Shown here one piece after another: positions 21,324 through 32,082 of a stretch of DNA of 39,229 bases (the first letter of the stretch is position 1; each line of letters opens with the position of its first letter). The translations under genes and the position numbers were made by a program. Origin of the DNA: Fragilaria crotonensis (lineage: Eukaryota; Bacillariophyta; Fragilariophyceae; Fragilariales; Fragilariaceae); assembly GCA_022925895.1 (NCBI GenBank), contig JAKSYS010000600.1, forward strand, positions 1 to 39,229, given 5' to 3'. The notes under the pieces are model-generated. The model had not been told where the DNA came from, searched no databases, and worked only from the letters and a program-made list of their open reading frames with translations.

Positions 21324-22738
21324 ATGAGAAGAGTCGTGGCGCTGACGATACCAAACTCCCAATGCAACCATGATGTGCATGGTTATGATCCCGACGAAAC
21401 CGGCATACTCCAAGAAAGACCCAGAGAGGTTGGGAAATCGCGACATTTAGCATTTGTTTGGAACTTGGCATTGGCATTCAGTGCACTTACATGCTTGGTT
21501 TTTGTCTTCTGCTTATGTGGCGTCTTTCTATTCCATGGATCTGATCACACGAAGTATAGCCTTGGAATTCCCCATTCTGTGTCCGATTCTGGTTCCGACA
21601 GCGAGCAACAAGACGGTCCTATGAAAGTGTCCGAACAACAGCAGCAATTTGAGCGCTTTACAACTGGTGCGCCAGAATGCACCGCCATGACGGCCGACAA
21701 TGTATCCTTCACTCTCGTGACGCAGCTTTCAATGGATCGTCTCTGGATGATGCAACATCACTGCGAACGCTGGGTCCATGCGGCCTCCATCTCAGTCGCA
21801 GTTCTGACCAACCAAACCACATTGCAAACAAGGGAGGCACTGATCGACCTTGGGTGTCAAGGCGACGTGCTGACTGTGCAGACTATGAAAGCCACCGAAG
21901 AGCTCGAGGCTGACTACCCCGTCAATCGACTTCGCAGAATGGCATTGTCGGCAGTACGAACTTCACATGTGATGTACGTGGATATAGATTTTTGGGAATC
22001 GACCGATTTGCATGATCCTTGCAGCAATCCTCAGTCAGGGAGGCCCTTGCCTCGGATCCAAAACTTGGTCTGATCATTCCCGCCTTTCAATTGAAGAAAC
22101 AGTGCCGTAGACTTCGCGATTGTCCTGAGAAAAACATACCCATGATGCCCAAAACAAGACAAGATGTGATTGATACCGTTTCGAAAAACAGGGGATCTGT
22201 GTTCGATCCTTACAATGAAGGGGGACACGGCTCTACATTGTATGAACAATGGATGAAACAAGAACCAGGCGATCTGCTAGAGATTCCGTGCATCCAGAGC
22301 AACAGATATGAACCCTACATGGCATTTCGTTACTACCGCAACCTGCCACCATTTCAGTTGCATTTCTCCGGGTATGGAAAGAACAAGATGGCGTGGGTGA
22401 TGCAGCTGCGCAGGGAAGGATACGTCTTTTCTCAACTTGGAGGCGCATATGTCATTCATTACCCGCACCTGAAGTCGGCGTCGCGAATGGAATGGGAACA
22501 ACGGCCCAGCGAGTTGCAACCGTTCAAAGGGCCAGACGGGAAGATATCCCAGAGACGACCAGCTGATGTGCAGCTTGCCGATTGGACCAGTTACAAACGC
22601 GGACGAGTCGATGCAGCATTTATCGCCTTCAGAAAATGGATGCAAGCTGAAATCGAAGACGCGGCCAGAATTCAAATGTGCGAGAGTAAGCAAGATGATG
22701 ACGGCATGTTGTGGATAGATAGGTCTCAAGCAGAATAA
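21324..22738 (+). CDS. GT49-family glycosyltransferase, copy 2 (one apparent single-base loss)
   Basis: Tandem paralogue of the gene at 19495. The start is ATG 21324 (MRRVVALTIP), matching the start of copy 1; the open frame extends upstream, but that part is not conserved. It has a signal anchor at about 41-70, the DxD-type YVDIDFWES at about 218-225, and the same catalytic landmarks as copy 1 (VTQLSMDRLWMMQHH, GHGSTLY, YEPYMAF, FSGYGKNKM). One base is missing near 22017 relative to copy 1, which splits the frame; with it the coding length is 1416 nt, about 471 aa. The two copies are broken at different positions, so each break can be read against the other copy. The gene ends 14 bp from the stop of the convergent signal peptidase gene. 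Confidence 0.85.
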
Positions 22739-22752
22739 CGCTTCACCCTAGC

Positions 22753-24558
22753 TTATTCCTGCCAATCTGTCTCCGATACCTCACTTGGAAGAGTAGCAAG
22801 TCTACCGAATCGATTCAAAGGCCAAACGCGAAGCAGCGGTTTTCCAACGATGTCATCTGTAGACAACGACCCCCAAACTCTTGAGTCGATAGAAACAGAG
22901 CCACAATCGCCCGACACGAATACCTCATTCTTTTGTATTTCTAACCTTCCTGGCTTCACGTACTTCTCTATAAGCTTCAACGGTTCCGCCTCGCAAACAT
23001 CTCGTCGATAGAGCTTTGACTCCCCTTCTACCTTGACATTTCCCGGCGCGTCAACCGTCACGACGTCCCCAGCCTCTGCAACAACTCGCTTGACAAAAAG
23101 GTCGCGGTCCGTTATACGCCCACCGCTCGCGGAAACAATATCTTGGAGACGGCTCGGTGGGTGAAAGAGCACAACGTCCCCCTTGTGATTGTTTCCCTTG
23201 AGTATTCGAGGAGTGACCTTTTCGACGAGCAACACATCACCGACTAGCAGTGTGGGATCCATAGAACGTGATGGAATGACGAAAAGAGAAATGAGTTGGG
23301 ACAGTGCGAAAGCGGAGAACAATCCAAAGACCGCAGTGAATAGCGACCCCAGCGCGGACACAATGTTGTACATGTTTGCCGTGAGGAGCTTGGGAATCGC
23401 TTCCTCTTTTACTCGAACCGGCCACTGTCTCTCGAGTTGATCGACCAGTGGATAGATGGGCTTCAACTCATACTCTGCTCCGGGTTCAGATCCGAAGATT
23501 TCATACCCGTGCTTAGAGAAGATTCTCAATATCCGATACTCGACTCCTGGGTATGCTCCGATTTCAAACATGAGAGGGCGTTGGGTAAGCTTTTGCAAAA
23601 TAGGAACAACTATCTTGCCAACCCGGACTTCGGTCACGTCATGAGTGTTGCGACTGTCATCAGGCCTTCGAATGTCGGTAAAAGGAAAGCCTTGTAATCG
23701 ATTGTCAATGATAGTATCCTCTAGAATTCTTGAGTACCCGTTGATGCGTTGAGGATGGAGAGTGAGTCGGACCTCGACTCGTAGGGGCTTGTCACTGCCG
23801 TCCTCGGCGCCCATAAATCCTTTGAGCAGCGACGTTTGCATTAAATGAGCTCCAAAATCGGATGCTGTTCCCTCACTGAGCTTGCCGTTCTTTACGAAAC
23901 GCATACCCGCACTCCATTCTACATCAAATACTCGACCACGTGTTTGATGCCCCTTGAGTCGAATATCAAAAGTCGCATCAACTGTGGAATTGTCATCCTT
24001 GGGGAGGTATTGCAAATAAACTCCAACTCGTTCTTGTCGCGATCCAAACATGGGCAATACCTTGTAGCTCATTCCAAAACCACTTCTTTCGTCTCGATCA
24101 GTTTCCCCACCATGTACCGGTTTGTTTTTCGCGGTGGAGCCTCCACCTCGAGGATAAATCAAGATACGAAATGAGTGGTCAGATCCGTCGACAGCAGTCG
24201 CACTGAACGGTTCAGAAGCATGATATCCTCCTATTGAAAGTCTCATTAATTCGTCATACGGACAAAGCGATACGTTGAAATGTTGACTTGGAAGTGGATA
24301 CAGGTCGTTGATGACGGGGTCATCAGCCACGTTGACTGCGGTTGTCGACAACAAAGATGAGAAAAGATCGCGTCTTTGATTATCCGCCCTCATCGTACCC
24401 TGAATAGTTGCAGAGTGAATCCGTGTTGTATGTGATGTGATCGATGAAAACGCCATTGTGTGAATTGTGATACAGCATGAGACGAGCAGAAGAAGCACTG
24501 TTGCCTTCCTCGAACGCAGCCGAGCAATGCTTATGCGTTTACTAGTCCTCATTGCCAT
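22753..24558 (-). CDS. Plastid-type signal peptidase I with a large N-terminal extension (possible MATH-like domain)
   Basis: This serine protease (family S26) removes signal or thylakoid-transfer peptides. It is a single open frame of 601 aa. Residues 1-36 form a signal peptide (hydrophobic VLLLLVSCC), and the junction MA-FSSITSH matches the Ala-Phe 'ASAFAP' signature of diatom plastid preproteins, followed by a Ser/Thr/Arg-rich transit-like stretch. Residues about 92-265 resemble a MATH/TRAF-like beta fold (HSFRILIYPRGG, GVYLQYLPKDD), which is moderate to weak evidence. Residues 265-390 are unassigned. A membrane span (about 400-427) precedes the protease boxes: SRSMDPTLLVGD with Ser432, GDVVLFHPP, LFVKRVVAEAGD with Lys490, and GDC..SIDSRVWGSL. 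By these marks it is a thylakoid processing peptidase of the Plsp1 type. ATG 24552 is an alternative start. Bacterial and plant homologues are much shorter, so the first 390 residues are an unusual addition. Confidence 0.88.
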   Translation of the reverse strand: MAMRTSKRISIARLRSRKATVLLLLVSCCITIHTMAFSSITSHTTRIHSATIQGTMRADNQRRDLFSSLLSTTAVNVADDPVINDLYPLPSQHFNVSLCPYDELMRLSIGGYHASEPFSATAVDGSDHSFRILIYPRGGGSTAKNKPVHGGETDRDERSGFGMSYKVLPMFGSRQERVGVYLQYLPKDDNSTVDATFDIRLKGHQTRGRVFDVEWSAGMRFVKNGKLSEGTASDFGAHLMQTSLLKGFMGAEDGSDKPLRVEVRLTLHPQRINGYSRILEDTIIDNRLQGFPFTDIRRPDDSRNTHDVTEVRVGKIVVPILQKLTQRPLMFEIGAYPGVEYRILRIFSKHGYEIFGSEPGAEYELKPIYPLVDQLERQWPVRVKEEAIPKLLTANMYNIVSALGSLFTAVFGLFSAFALSQLISLFVIPSRSMDPTLLVGDVLLVEKVTPRILKGNNHKGDVVLFHPPSRLQDIVSASGGRITDRDLFVKRVVAEAGDVVTVDAPGNVKVEGESKLYRRDVCEAEPLKLIEKYVKPGRLEIQKNEVFVSGDCGSVSIDSRVWGSLSTDDIVGKPLLRVWPLNRFGRLATLPSEVSETDWQE

Positions 24559-25384
24559 GGCTCCTGAAGCGGTAGCGACAACTCGAACACGAGCGAGATG
24601 CCGTTCTGAGGTTGCGTCTGAATGAGCTTGTTGACCAAGACGGGGAAGACTATGACCACATGTTATAGGTTTGTGATCAAGGAAGTGATGAATATGATGT
24701 GTAATAAGCGGATAAGGAATGATGAGTGAGAGAGAAGTGATGAGACAGATCTGATGACGTGGGCGCCGAGCTCCAGCTACCGACCCTATCTTCGGAACAG
24801 CAGAGCACTCTTTTTTTTGTACATACTCTAGTAGTACCCCTGGTACAGTACTGTTTGGCCTTTCTCACCCCCCCTCGTCCCGGTACATGTATGCATACAA
24901 CTCTGGTTTGTGCGCGTAGTGAGTACATAGTGCATAGTGATATCTGATAGGCATGTTTTGAATGATACGTTGCGCTCACTGTTGCGAGTAGCCAGTATTG
25001 TACTCCTGTACTCGTAAGGTGAAAATAGACCAATTTGACGATGTACACGTTCTGTATTTACACTTCATCTCAGTTTTCTGCGTATGAGAAGCATATCATA
25101 CCATACAGAACAGACATGAGCCCAAAGTCAGCTACTACTAGTACTTTGCTACTAGTCGAAGTGTTCTTGATCTCTGTGAAAGAGTCAACTCGAGTGAAGG
25201 GTTGTGTCTTGTGTCGTGGCACTTTTGGTGTTTTTTTTTTTTTTACGGAGTTCTTATTAACCGTTTGGGCATACACAGATACAACACCAAAACGACTACT
25301 GGTAGTGGTGATACATCTCATCCTGACAATTTAACCACAATTGAAGGAGCTGTGAAGTGTGAAGGGCGTATCCTAGGTTATAGG
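24559..25384. promoter_or_regulatory. Divergent intergenic region between signal peptidase and carnitine acyltransferase genes
   Basis: The genes on either side are transcribed away from each other, so this 0.8 kb should hold both promoters. It contains a 14-base T run (25231-25244), GTAC-rich words near 24840-24900, and no further gene. The frame upstream of the acyltransferase ATG is open for about 61 codons, so a short upstream exon or a longer N-terminus cannot be excluded. Confidence 0.5.
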
Positions 25385-27776
25385 ATGGCGGCGGATAATG
25401 GTAGTGTGAACCAACAACGTTTCCGTGGAAACGGAAGCGGCGTGCATCACGCACAAAGTATCACATTCCGAGGTCAGGGAGAGTTGCCACGATTGCCTAT
25501 CCCCACGCTCGATGAAACTATGGCAAAGTTTGTTTTGACTCTCAAGGCTCTGGAGACACCTGAGGAGCAGGAGAGTACGAAAAAGATTGTTGAAGATTTC
25601 GCAACCCGTGACGGGCCCGTCTTGCAAGAGCTTCTGGTAGAATATGAACGCGAGGGTCGTGAGAACAACACGATGGGCTCTTACGTCGAATCCTTTTGGG
25701 ACGAGAGTTATTTGGCTCCCGATCAATCCGTAGTCTTGAATCTGAATCCATACTTTGTTCTCGAGGAGGGCCCTGATCCAAAAACTGCAAAGGACCAGAT
25801 CAGACGAGCTGCAGCGCTGACACTCGCTTCCGTCAAGTTGGCCTCACTTCTCAAGCATCACGAACTCCCGCCAGATGTTTTCAAGGGAAAACCACTTTGC
25901 ATGGATCAGTTCAAGGTCCTCTTTGGATCAACTCGAGTCCCAAACAGGGACACCAAGGACTCTGTCGAAGTCTACCCTGACAGTACTCATGTCGCCGTAC
26001 TCTGTCGCAACCAGATGTTTTACTTCCAAGCCCTTTGGCCAGATGGGGCTGTTGCAGTTGATGAAACTGATATCGCAGATATACTCCAAGCCATTCAGAA
26101 GAATGCAAGAGAAGCTACCTTGTTTCAGACCTCAAAGCATGCGCTGGGTGTACTGACAAGCCTACCAAGAAACGAATGGGCGATCGCGCGCGATGAGATT
26201 GCGTCGTTCTCGTCTCAGAATGCTGACGCGTTGAGGATTATCGATTCGGCTCTATTTGTGCTTGTGCTTGACGAGTACATGCCAACTAGTGCGAATGAGA
26301 CGGCCGCCAACATGTTGCACGGAACTTATAAAATGAACGAAGACGACGAGCAAATTGGAACTTGCTGCAATCGCTGGTACGACAAGCTTCAGGTGATCGT
26401 TTGCAGCGATGGGACAGCTGGCGGTAAGTCCGTACTAGATGCAATTAGCCTTGGCCGCCATTGATCTCACAGAAGCCACAGTGAATTTTGAGCACTCTGC
26501 CATTGACGGCCACACTGCTTTGCGGTTCGTTTCCGACATTGTGGCAGAAACCATTGTGGTGTTTGCACAGTCCATCACAAGGCTTGTTCACGGCATCGGC
26601 CACGTTCCTCACGTTATCAACGCGAGAATTAAACGAGCAGCGGTCACTCTTGATCATGCGGGTGCACCTCAACACGATGTGTTCCCTAAGAAGTTAGTGT
26701 TTGATTTCCCTGCATCGGTGGTCGACAAAATTTTCTTCGCAGAAACGGCTCTAGGCGATGAAATCATCTCGTCCGATGTTGTTGTCTTGGAATACACCAA
26801 ATTTGGAAAGTCCTTAATCGTTGCAAATGCCCTGAGTCCTGATGCGCTGGTACAGATGAGCATTATGCTGGCATACTATCGCTTGTATGGAAAGATTGTT
26901 TGCATATATGAACCTGTGTTGACGAAGTCATTCTATCACGGCCGGACTGAAGCTCAGCGGTCTGCTACCCCTCTGGCGGCTGAATTTTGTCGTGTTTGGT
27001 GTTCCAAGGATGCAAGCGTCGCAGAAAAGCTGGACTCCTTGAGGAAAGCTACAAATGAACATTCGCGACTTGTCGCAGAGGCCGCAAAGGGAAAAGGTGT
27101 GGACCGCCACCTTTTCGCACTGAAATGCATAGCCGAAAAGAAGAATCTACCGATGCCAGAGTTTTTTCTTTCGCGGCCATGGAAGGCGCTGAATCACACC
27201 GTTCTGTCCACCTCAAATTGCGGCAATCCAGCACTGCGGCTGTTCGGCTTCGGTCCAGGTGAGCTGTGTCTAGATGATTATGTTTCGAACTTCGTTGTGG
27301 ACTTCTCGATCTAACGTTTCCCTGACTTGATTAAAGTTGTTTCTGATGGTTTTGGATTGGGATACATTATTAAGGATAATGCCTTGTCCTACTCTGTATC
27401 TTCAAAGCACAGACAAACGCAGCGCTACATTAATATGCTGCATAAAACACTATCGGATTTTCAACAGCTCCTGAAGCCTGCAAGCATCATGGAAGTGAGT
27501 GGCGACAGGGCAAAATCCAAGCGACCGGCAAGTCTTAAGGATATACAGATTCCGCAGTCATTGGTGGACTCCTACGATGATTTCTATGGAGAAAGCTCAC
27601 ACGATGAGAGAGTGCCGACAGGTACCAGACACCTGGACCAACTTGACGACGAGTCAGCAACCAGTTATTTCTCACTAGTCAAACGTAAAGAGAGCATCCG
27701 CGGAAATCTTCTATCGAGAATTGGACTTAATGTGGAGCTTTCAAATGAGAACGACTGTAATGGAAGTTCGGATTGA
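25385..27776 (+). CDS. Carnitine O-acyltransferase (3 exons)
   Basis: It transfers acyl groups between CoA and carnitine, linking mitochondrial or peroxisomal acyl-CoA pools. Exons are 25385-26423, 26482-27258 and 27337-27776; introns are 58 bp (GTAAGT...CACAG) and 78 bp (GTGAGC...TAAAG). The summed exons give 2256 nt, 751 aa, with no frame break. Choline/carnitine acyltransferase marks: LPRLPIPTLDETMAKF at the N-terminus, VEYEREGRENNTMGSYVESFWD, the catalytic His in EHSAIDG (His351), GRTEAQRSAT, LSTSNCGNPALRLFGFGP and DGFGLGY. The last 100 or so residues are acidic and probably disordered, and they do not end in a peroxisomal SKL-type signal. No clear mitochondrial presequence follows ATG 25385. 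I cannot tell CPT, CrAT or COT types apart from sequence inspection. It ends 110 bp from the convergent CA-like gene. Confidence 0.92.
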
Positions 27777-27886
27777 AAGGTATCCTCCAAGATACGCATC
27801 GCCTTGCAAAGTTCGTTAAACAGTGTTTACGTCGATGCGGATCCCTACTTCTCCAACACTTATGATACTTCCAAACCTATAATGCC

Positions 27887-30154
27887 TCAAAACGATTCGC
27901 CTTCGTTAAAGTTGTAAGGTTGATCGTAGAATCTGGTCAACTTGTCACCCTGATTCACCCTGCACCACTCACGATCCTCGGGCCACTTCGATTCCCAATT
28001 ATCACACTCACAAAATACCGTGTAGTGGATCGTGTGGAATTGCATCACCGGCCTTGCAACTGATACATGGCCGTCTGAATCGACCTTTGCAGCTGTATCA
28101 TTTTCGCACGCTTTAGTACTGTCGTCCGCCGGGGCGATGCGTTCTCTCAGCAAGCGTTCCATCTCCGCAATTTGACGTGGATGAACACGAATAGGGTCTT
28201 TCATAACTCTCCAATGATTAACACCCTTTCGACTGCCTGCAACATAAGTTCCGTAGCAAGGAGGTACCGTGGATGTTCCCTGGTAACGGAAGTAGTACTC
28301 AGTCCTGACATCAATCAGAAATTGGTAATTGTGAAACGAAAGAAAATCTCCTCCCAATAGCTTTCGCTGTTCGTCTGAAGCCTCGCCTCGGTCTTGTGCA
28401 CTAATAGCTTCTGCCCATTCAACCCATTCCTTGTCCGATCTATCTGGAGGGCGAAAGTTTTCTGCTTCGAGGGTGATGCGTTGCTTGGCCTCGGGTTGAC
28501 GCTTGTAGTTGTCAGTGATCACATCCTTGACACTGGCGCGAAGATTGCGAACAGCAGCAGTTGGAGCTGCAGATGCTTTATTTGTAGGCTTTGGTGTCGT
28601 TCCAGAAGAAGGCTCAGGTGTGATTCCAGTCGTTGGCTCTGGTGTGGCTTCAGTTGTTGGCTCTGGTGTGGCTCCTGTTGTTGGCTCTGGTGTGGCTCCT
28701 GTTGTTGGCTCTGGAGTGGCTCCTGTTGTTGGCTCTGGAGTGGCTCCTGTTGTTGGCTCTGGAGTGGCTCCTGTTGTTGGCTCTGGTGTGGTCCCAGTTT
28801 TTCCAGGAGTTGGGGTGTTTGTTGAATTTGTTGTAGTTCCAACAACTGGTGCCTGTGTTGCAGTCGACGGCGCTTCCGTGACGCTTGGCGCGGCAGGAGC
28901 TTCCGTAACTGGAGCGCTCCCAGGTGCGGCAGAATTTCCAGCGACGGGTGGAAACACTGGTGCGGCGAGAGGTGCAACCGTCAACAAGTCTGCTGGGTCA
29001 GGTGTCGTTGGGATTGTGGGAAAAGGTGTCGGAGGTGGCTTTGAGATTGGCGCCAACGACGGTGCCTCTGTCGGCAGTGGCGACGTCGGCGCTTTAGTTG
29101 CAATCGGGGCGGCAGTTGGCTCAATGGGCGGTCGTGTCGGAGCACCAGGGATGGCAACTGGAGGAATAGATGGTTCCGTGGGAACCGGGGCGGCAGTGGG
29201 AGCAATTGGCGCACTACTCGGCGCCACAGGGGCTTCCGATGGAAAAGGAGTGTGCCCTCGAGCAACATTGTAACATCCAGGATAGGGAACAACTGAAGGA
29301 AGTCCACATTCTTCCCGGGTCTTGTCTTCCACTTTACGCCACTCACAAATCAGCCGGTCCAGGTGAGGATATGGCAGGGCATCGTCATAAGCATTAAGGA
29401 AGATTGAAATGGTCCCCATTTCATTATCAACTCCTGCCTCCTCTCCTGAGACGGAGTAGAAGTGTGCCATTTGCACTTCTGCCGAGTACCGTTTGCCCTC
29501 TTGCGTATGCTCAGATGGCACCTTGAAGTCGATATGGCTAAGAAACCACCATTCACTGAAGCCTTTGCTAAAATCTACTCTCCCGAAGAGCCGCCCGGTG
29601 TCTCCATCAAGCGTACAGTCGAGCCTGATTCCCTCATCGCCACCGCTGCCATATTCCAATGGTTGAGTGACCTTGAGAGCATGACGTTCGATACTGAACC
29701 CATTTTTTGTAGTGAGATCGTTCCAGCTACACGACGAATCTTCGTATTTCATCCAATGGATGTCAATGCATTCATTATACAAGGGGTCGTCCAAAATTGC
29801 GCGGTTGCGCTCGAGATCGATAGGCGATTGACGGTGTTTTCCACATCTGTTAGAGCCCTCAGGACACCATCTGCAGGCGTTCCCATTGAGTTCCCATCCA
29901 ACACCAAGCTGCCAATCGTCTGGCCATCCCGTCTGCAAGTGAACAGGTTGAGACAACGATCAGGCTGACATGACGCCTCATGCACCGTGACTACTAGCAC
30001 TTACACACACGGTGACATCGTCACAGGTTACTTCGTCCCAGTCCTCTGGTCCGTAATCATTCCCGTCGGTTTCGCGGTAGTTGAATAGGTCATCGTTGGA
30101 GCTGTAGGCAGAACGAAGAAACGCAAAGGAGGAAAGCACCAAAATCAGTCTCAT
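27887..30154 (-). CDS. Secreted alpha-carbonic-anhydrase-like protein, split by Pro/Thr repeats, copy A (2 exons)
   Basis: Exons are 30154-30005 and 29932-27887; the 72-bp intron starts GTAAGTGC, ends TTGCAG and is in phase 0. The protein is 731 aa. It has a signal peptide (MRLILVLSSFAFLRSAYSS), an acidic linker, then the first half of an alpha-CA fold (about residues 55-265, with HRQSPIDL). A Pro/Thr/Ala-rich insert of about 240 residues (278-518) follows, with TPEPTTGA repeats. The second half of the fold (about 588-667) has FLIDVRTEYYFRY, STVPPC and HWRVMKDPIRV. Against the usual HFHxPSEH and ElHlvH signatures the protein has IDFKVPSEH and EVQMAH. The three zinc ligands (CA II His94, 96, 119) are therefore Asp185, Lys187 and Gln204, although Glu106 and Glu117 equivalents remain. 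It is expected to be inactive as a carbonic anhydrase and is probably an extracellular or cell-wall protein. ATG 30175 is an alternative start. Confidence 0.87.
28635..28802 (-). repeat. 24-bp minisatellite encoding the TPEPTTGA octapeptide
   Basis: Seven head-to-tail 24-bp units start at 28635, 28659, 28683, 28707, 28731, 28755 and 28779 (plus-strand GGCTCTGGTGTGGCTCCTGT type). They are nearly identical to each other. They encode the homogeneous core of the Thr-Pro insert of CA-like copy A. Length variation between alleles is expected. Confidence 0.93.
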
Positions 30155-31255
30155 GATGGCATTGAGGTGAGTCACGCTGCGATTTTATGGTGAGCCAAAA
30201 GCGCAATGGGGACCTTAAGATCCGACTTTCCCCTGTTTCGCAACACGTGTGGCTCGCATTGCTCCCAAATTGTGGAGGGAACTTGTGTCGTGGTAAATGT
30301 GTTTAACTGTCGAATACTGGAGAACCGATCTTGCGGGATGTATCGTACGATGGGTGATGGGTAATCTGAGGTGCGTGTTTCCATCGATATAGGTTTTCGC
30401 GCTTTTAATTTTAGGTCTATCCATATGTCATACGTCATACTACATACGACTCACATCGTCGTAGCCAAACCTCGGATAAAAACTGCCGTTGAGTTTTTCG
30501 TTTTGCTGATTGAACATCAATAGCGACCAAAGGACGGATGACCGACAGCGCGCGCTCCGTAACGGTAGCGAACACCTATAAACAAACCATTTTCTTAAGT
30601 ATCATACTTGTACCACGCTCTAATGTCTATATAGTGAAAAGGCATGTGGTCGAGAACAAAACGAAGACAGGACTTACTGTAGAAAATTATGGATTGTGCA
30701 CGAGGGCACTTTCTCGAAACAATCCCGTTATATAGTTTAGGTGGTGTCCGCATAAGACTTGGATCCAAGTTTCCAAGTGATCGAACGAATCAACTCGTGA
30801 TTCAACTTCGATTTCTGAGTTACAAGTAGTAAAGACTCGTTTAGGACCGAAGTTAGATTGACTTCAGATAACTTCGAGCATTGGCGGACTGCCCAAGGTA
30901 TGGCATACCGAGTTGAATGCTCTAAGTATACCTGGGAGGAGCTATCTTTGTAACACCTGTCTTTGTGTAAATCCTTGGCACTGAGCTTCACAGCCTTGTG
31001 AAAGCAGAAGGCCCTTCTCCTGGAACCGGTTTTCCTCAGACAAATGCATTGACAACCAGGATGTCGGTGCCCAGTTCCAATGCCTAAGAATTGAAGGAGA
31101 TGAGAGGAACCACATCAGTTCAAACATAGAAGGAATGCTATGCACTAAAAGAGTTTTGTGGTGGTTGCTAGTGTGATGTTTTTGACAAGCCGGTGGAATC
31201 TGACTTTAAATGACGTATAGGTGGTTGACAGCACTTCCGCCATAAGCAAGTTCAG
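30155..31255. other. Spacer upstream of CA-like copy A
   Basis: This should contain the promoter of copy A. Its first part (about 30155-30180) still resembles the matching region upstream of copy B (GAGGTG-GTC around the start), after which similarity fades. No gene or clear regulatory motif was seen. Confidence 0.45.
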
Positions 31256-32082
31256 ATGGTCACATGTCCAGGAGCACGCCCCTGTCGACAACCCAACAAC
31301 GTTGATTTCCTCACTTTAATCTCTGACCTCACTCGCGAACTCCACTGCCCAATAAGTATCACATGGGTCAAAGGTCATCAAGACACCTCACCTTCCTCGG
31401 ACCCCTTATCCCGAGTCGTCATCAACAACATTGCAGTCAACGCCTTAGCTACCATGCACCATACTCAGCGCTGTCTCTCTCCTCACACTCATGTCCCACA
31501 TACCCCCATGATGCGCGTCTCTGTATCCGTCAATGGCGAGCACCTCACGAGTCATTTTAACTCAATGCTCCGCTTCCAGATAAATGGTTATCACTTCCGT
31601 CAGTATATGCACATGGAAGGGCTCACTCGACTTCGTCACGCCTTGAACTTGTTCCACGCATACTCCCAGTCCATTTGGATGGGTCGAAACGAACATGACT
31701 CAGTCAATCGCACAACTCTTCACCGAACCCGGATGGAACATATCGAGATCAAACAATATCATGTCCAGAACTTCTTTCCACCACAGATCAGCACTACTGC
31801 GAACGTCCCATCCGGCAGATCCTAAATGCGACTCAGACTTACCGGCGCAGATGTCTTCAACAAGTCAAGCAAGCTTGGTTCCGCCGCAATCAGTCCCTTC
31901 GCTCCCAAAGTTTGATTACCCAATTCTATGCCGGCCCACTACTCCTGGACACCCAACCTCCTCCTGCCCAGACCGCTGTTCCACTCCCACCGCCCCAACC
32001 ACCTCCTCGACAAACATCTCCTTTCGATATTGTCATCTTCGACACACCTCATCACCAGCTTGATCCATGCGTCGGGGACTAA
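31256..32082 (+). pseudogene. Non-LTR retrotransposon ORF2 C-terminal fragment (RNase H-like)
   Basis: The frame begins with a piece of RNase H fold containing ITWVKGHQDTSPSS and NNIAVNALATMHH. It continues with a region containing FHAYSQSIWMGRNEHDSVNR, then shifts frame near 31795 to NATQTYRRRCLQQVKQAWF and a Pro/Gln-rich tail ending HHQLDPCVGD. The WVKGHQD motif and the C-terminal context fit diatom LINE-type ORF2 proteins. The reverse transcriptase part is absent, so this is a truncated, dead copy. It lies between the two CA-like paralogues. Confidence 0.6.

Noticed and set aside
28509-29273. 254-codon plus-strand frame rich in GSGVAPVV repeats
   Set aside because: Antisense of the 24-bp minisatellite and Pro/Thr insert of CA-like copy A; a repeat of length divisible by three keeps all frames open. 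The counterpart at 33087-33947 is rejected for the same reason.
29462-29968. 168-codon plus-strand frame
   Set aside because: Antisense of the conserved first CA half, with no feature of its own; 34229-34642 is the same shadow in copy B.
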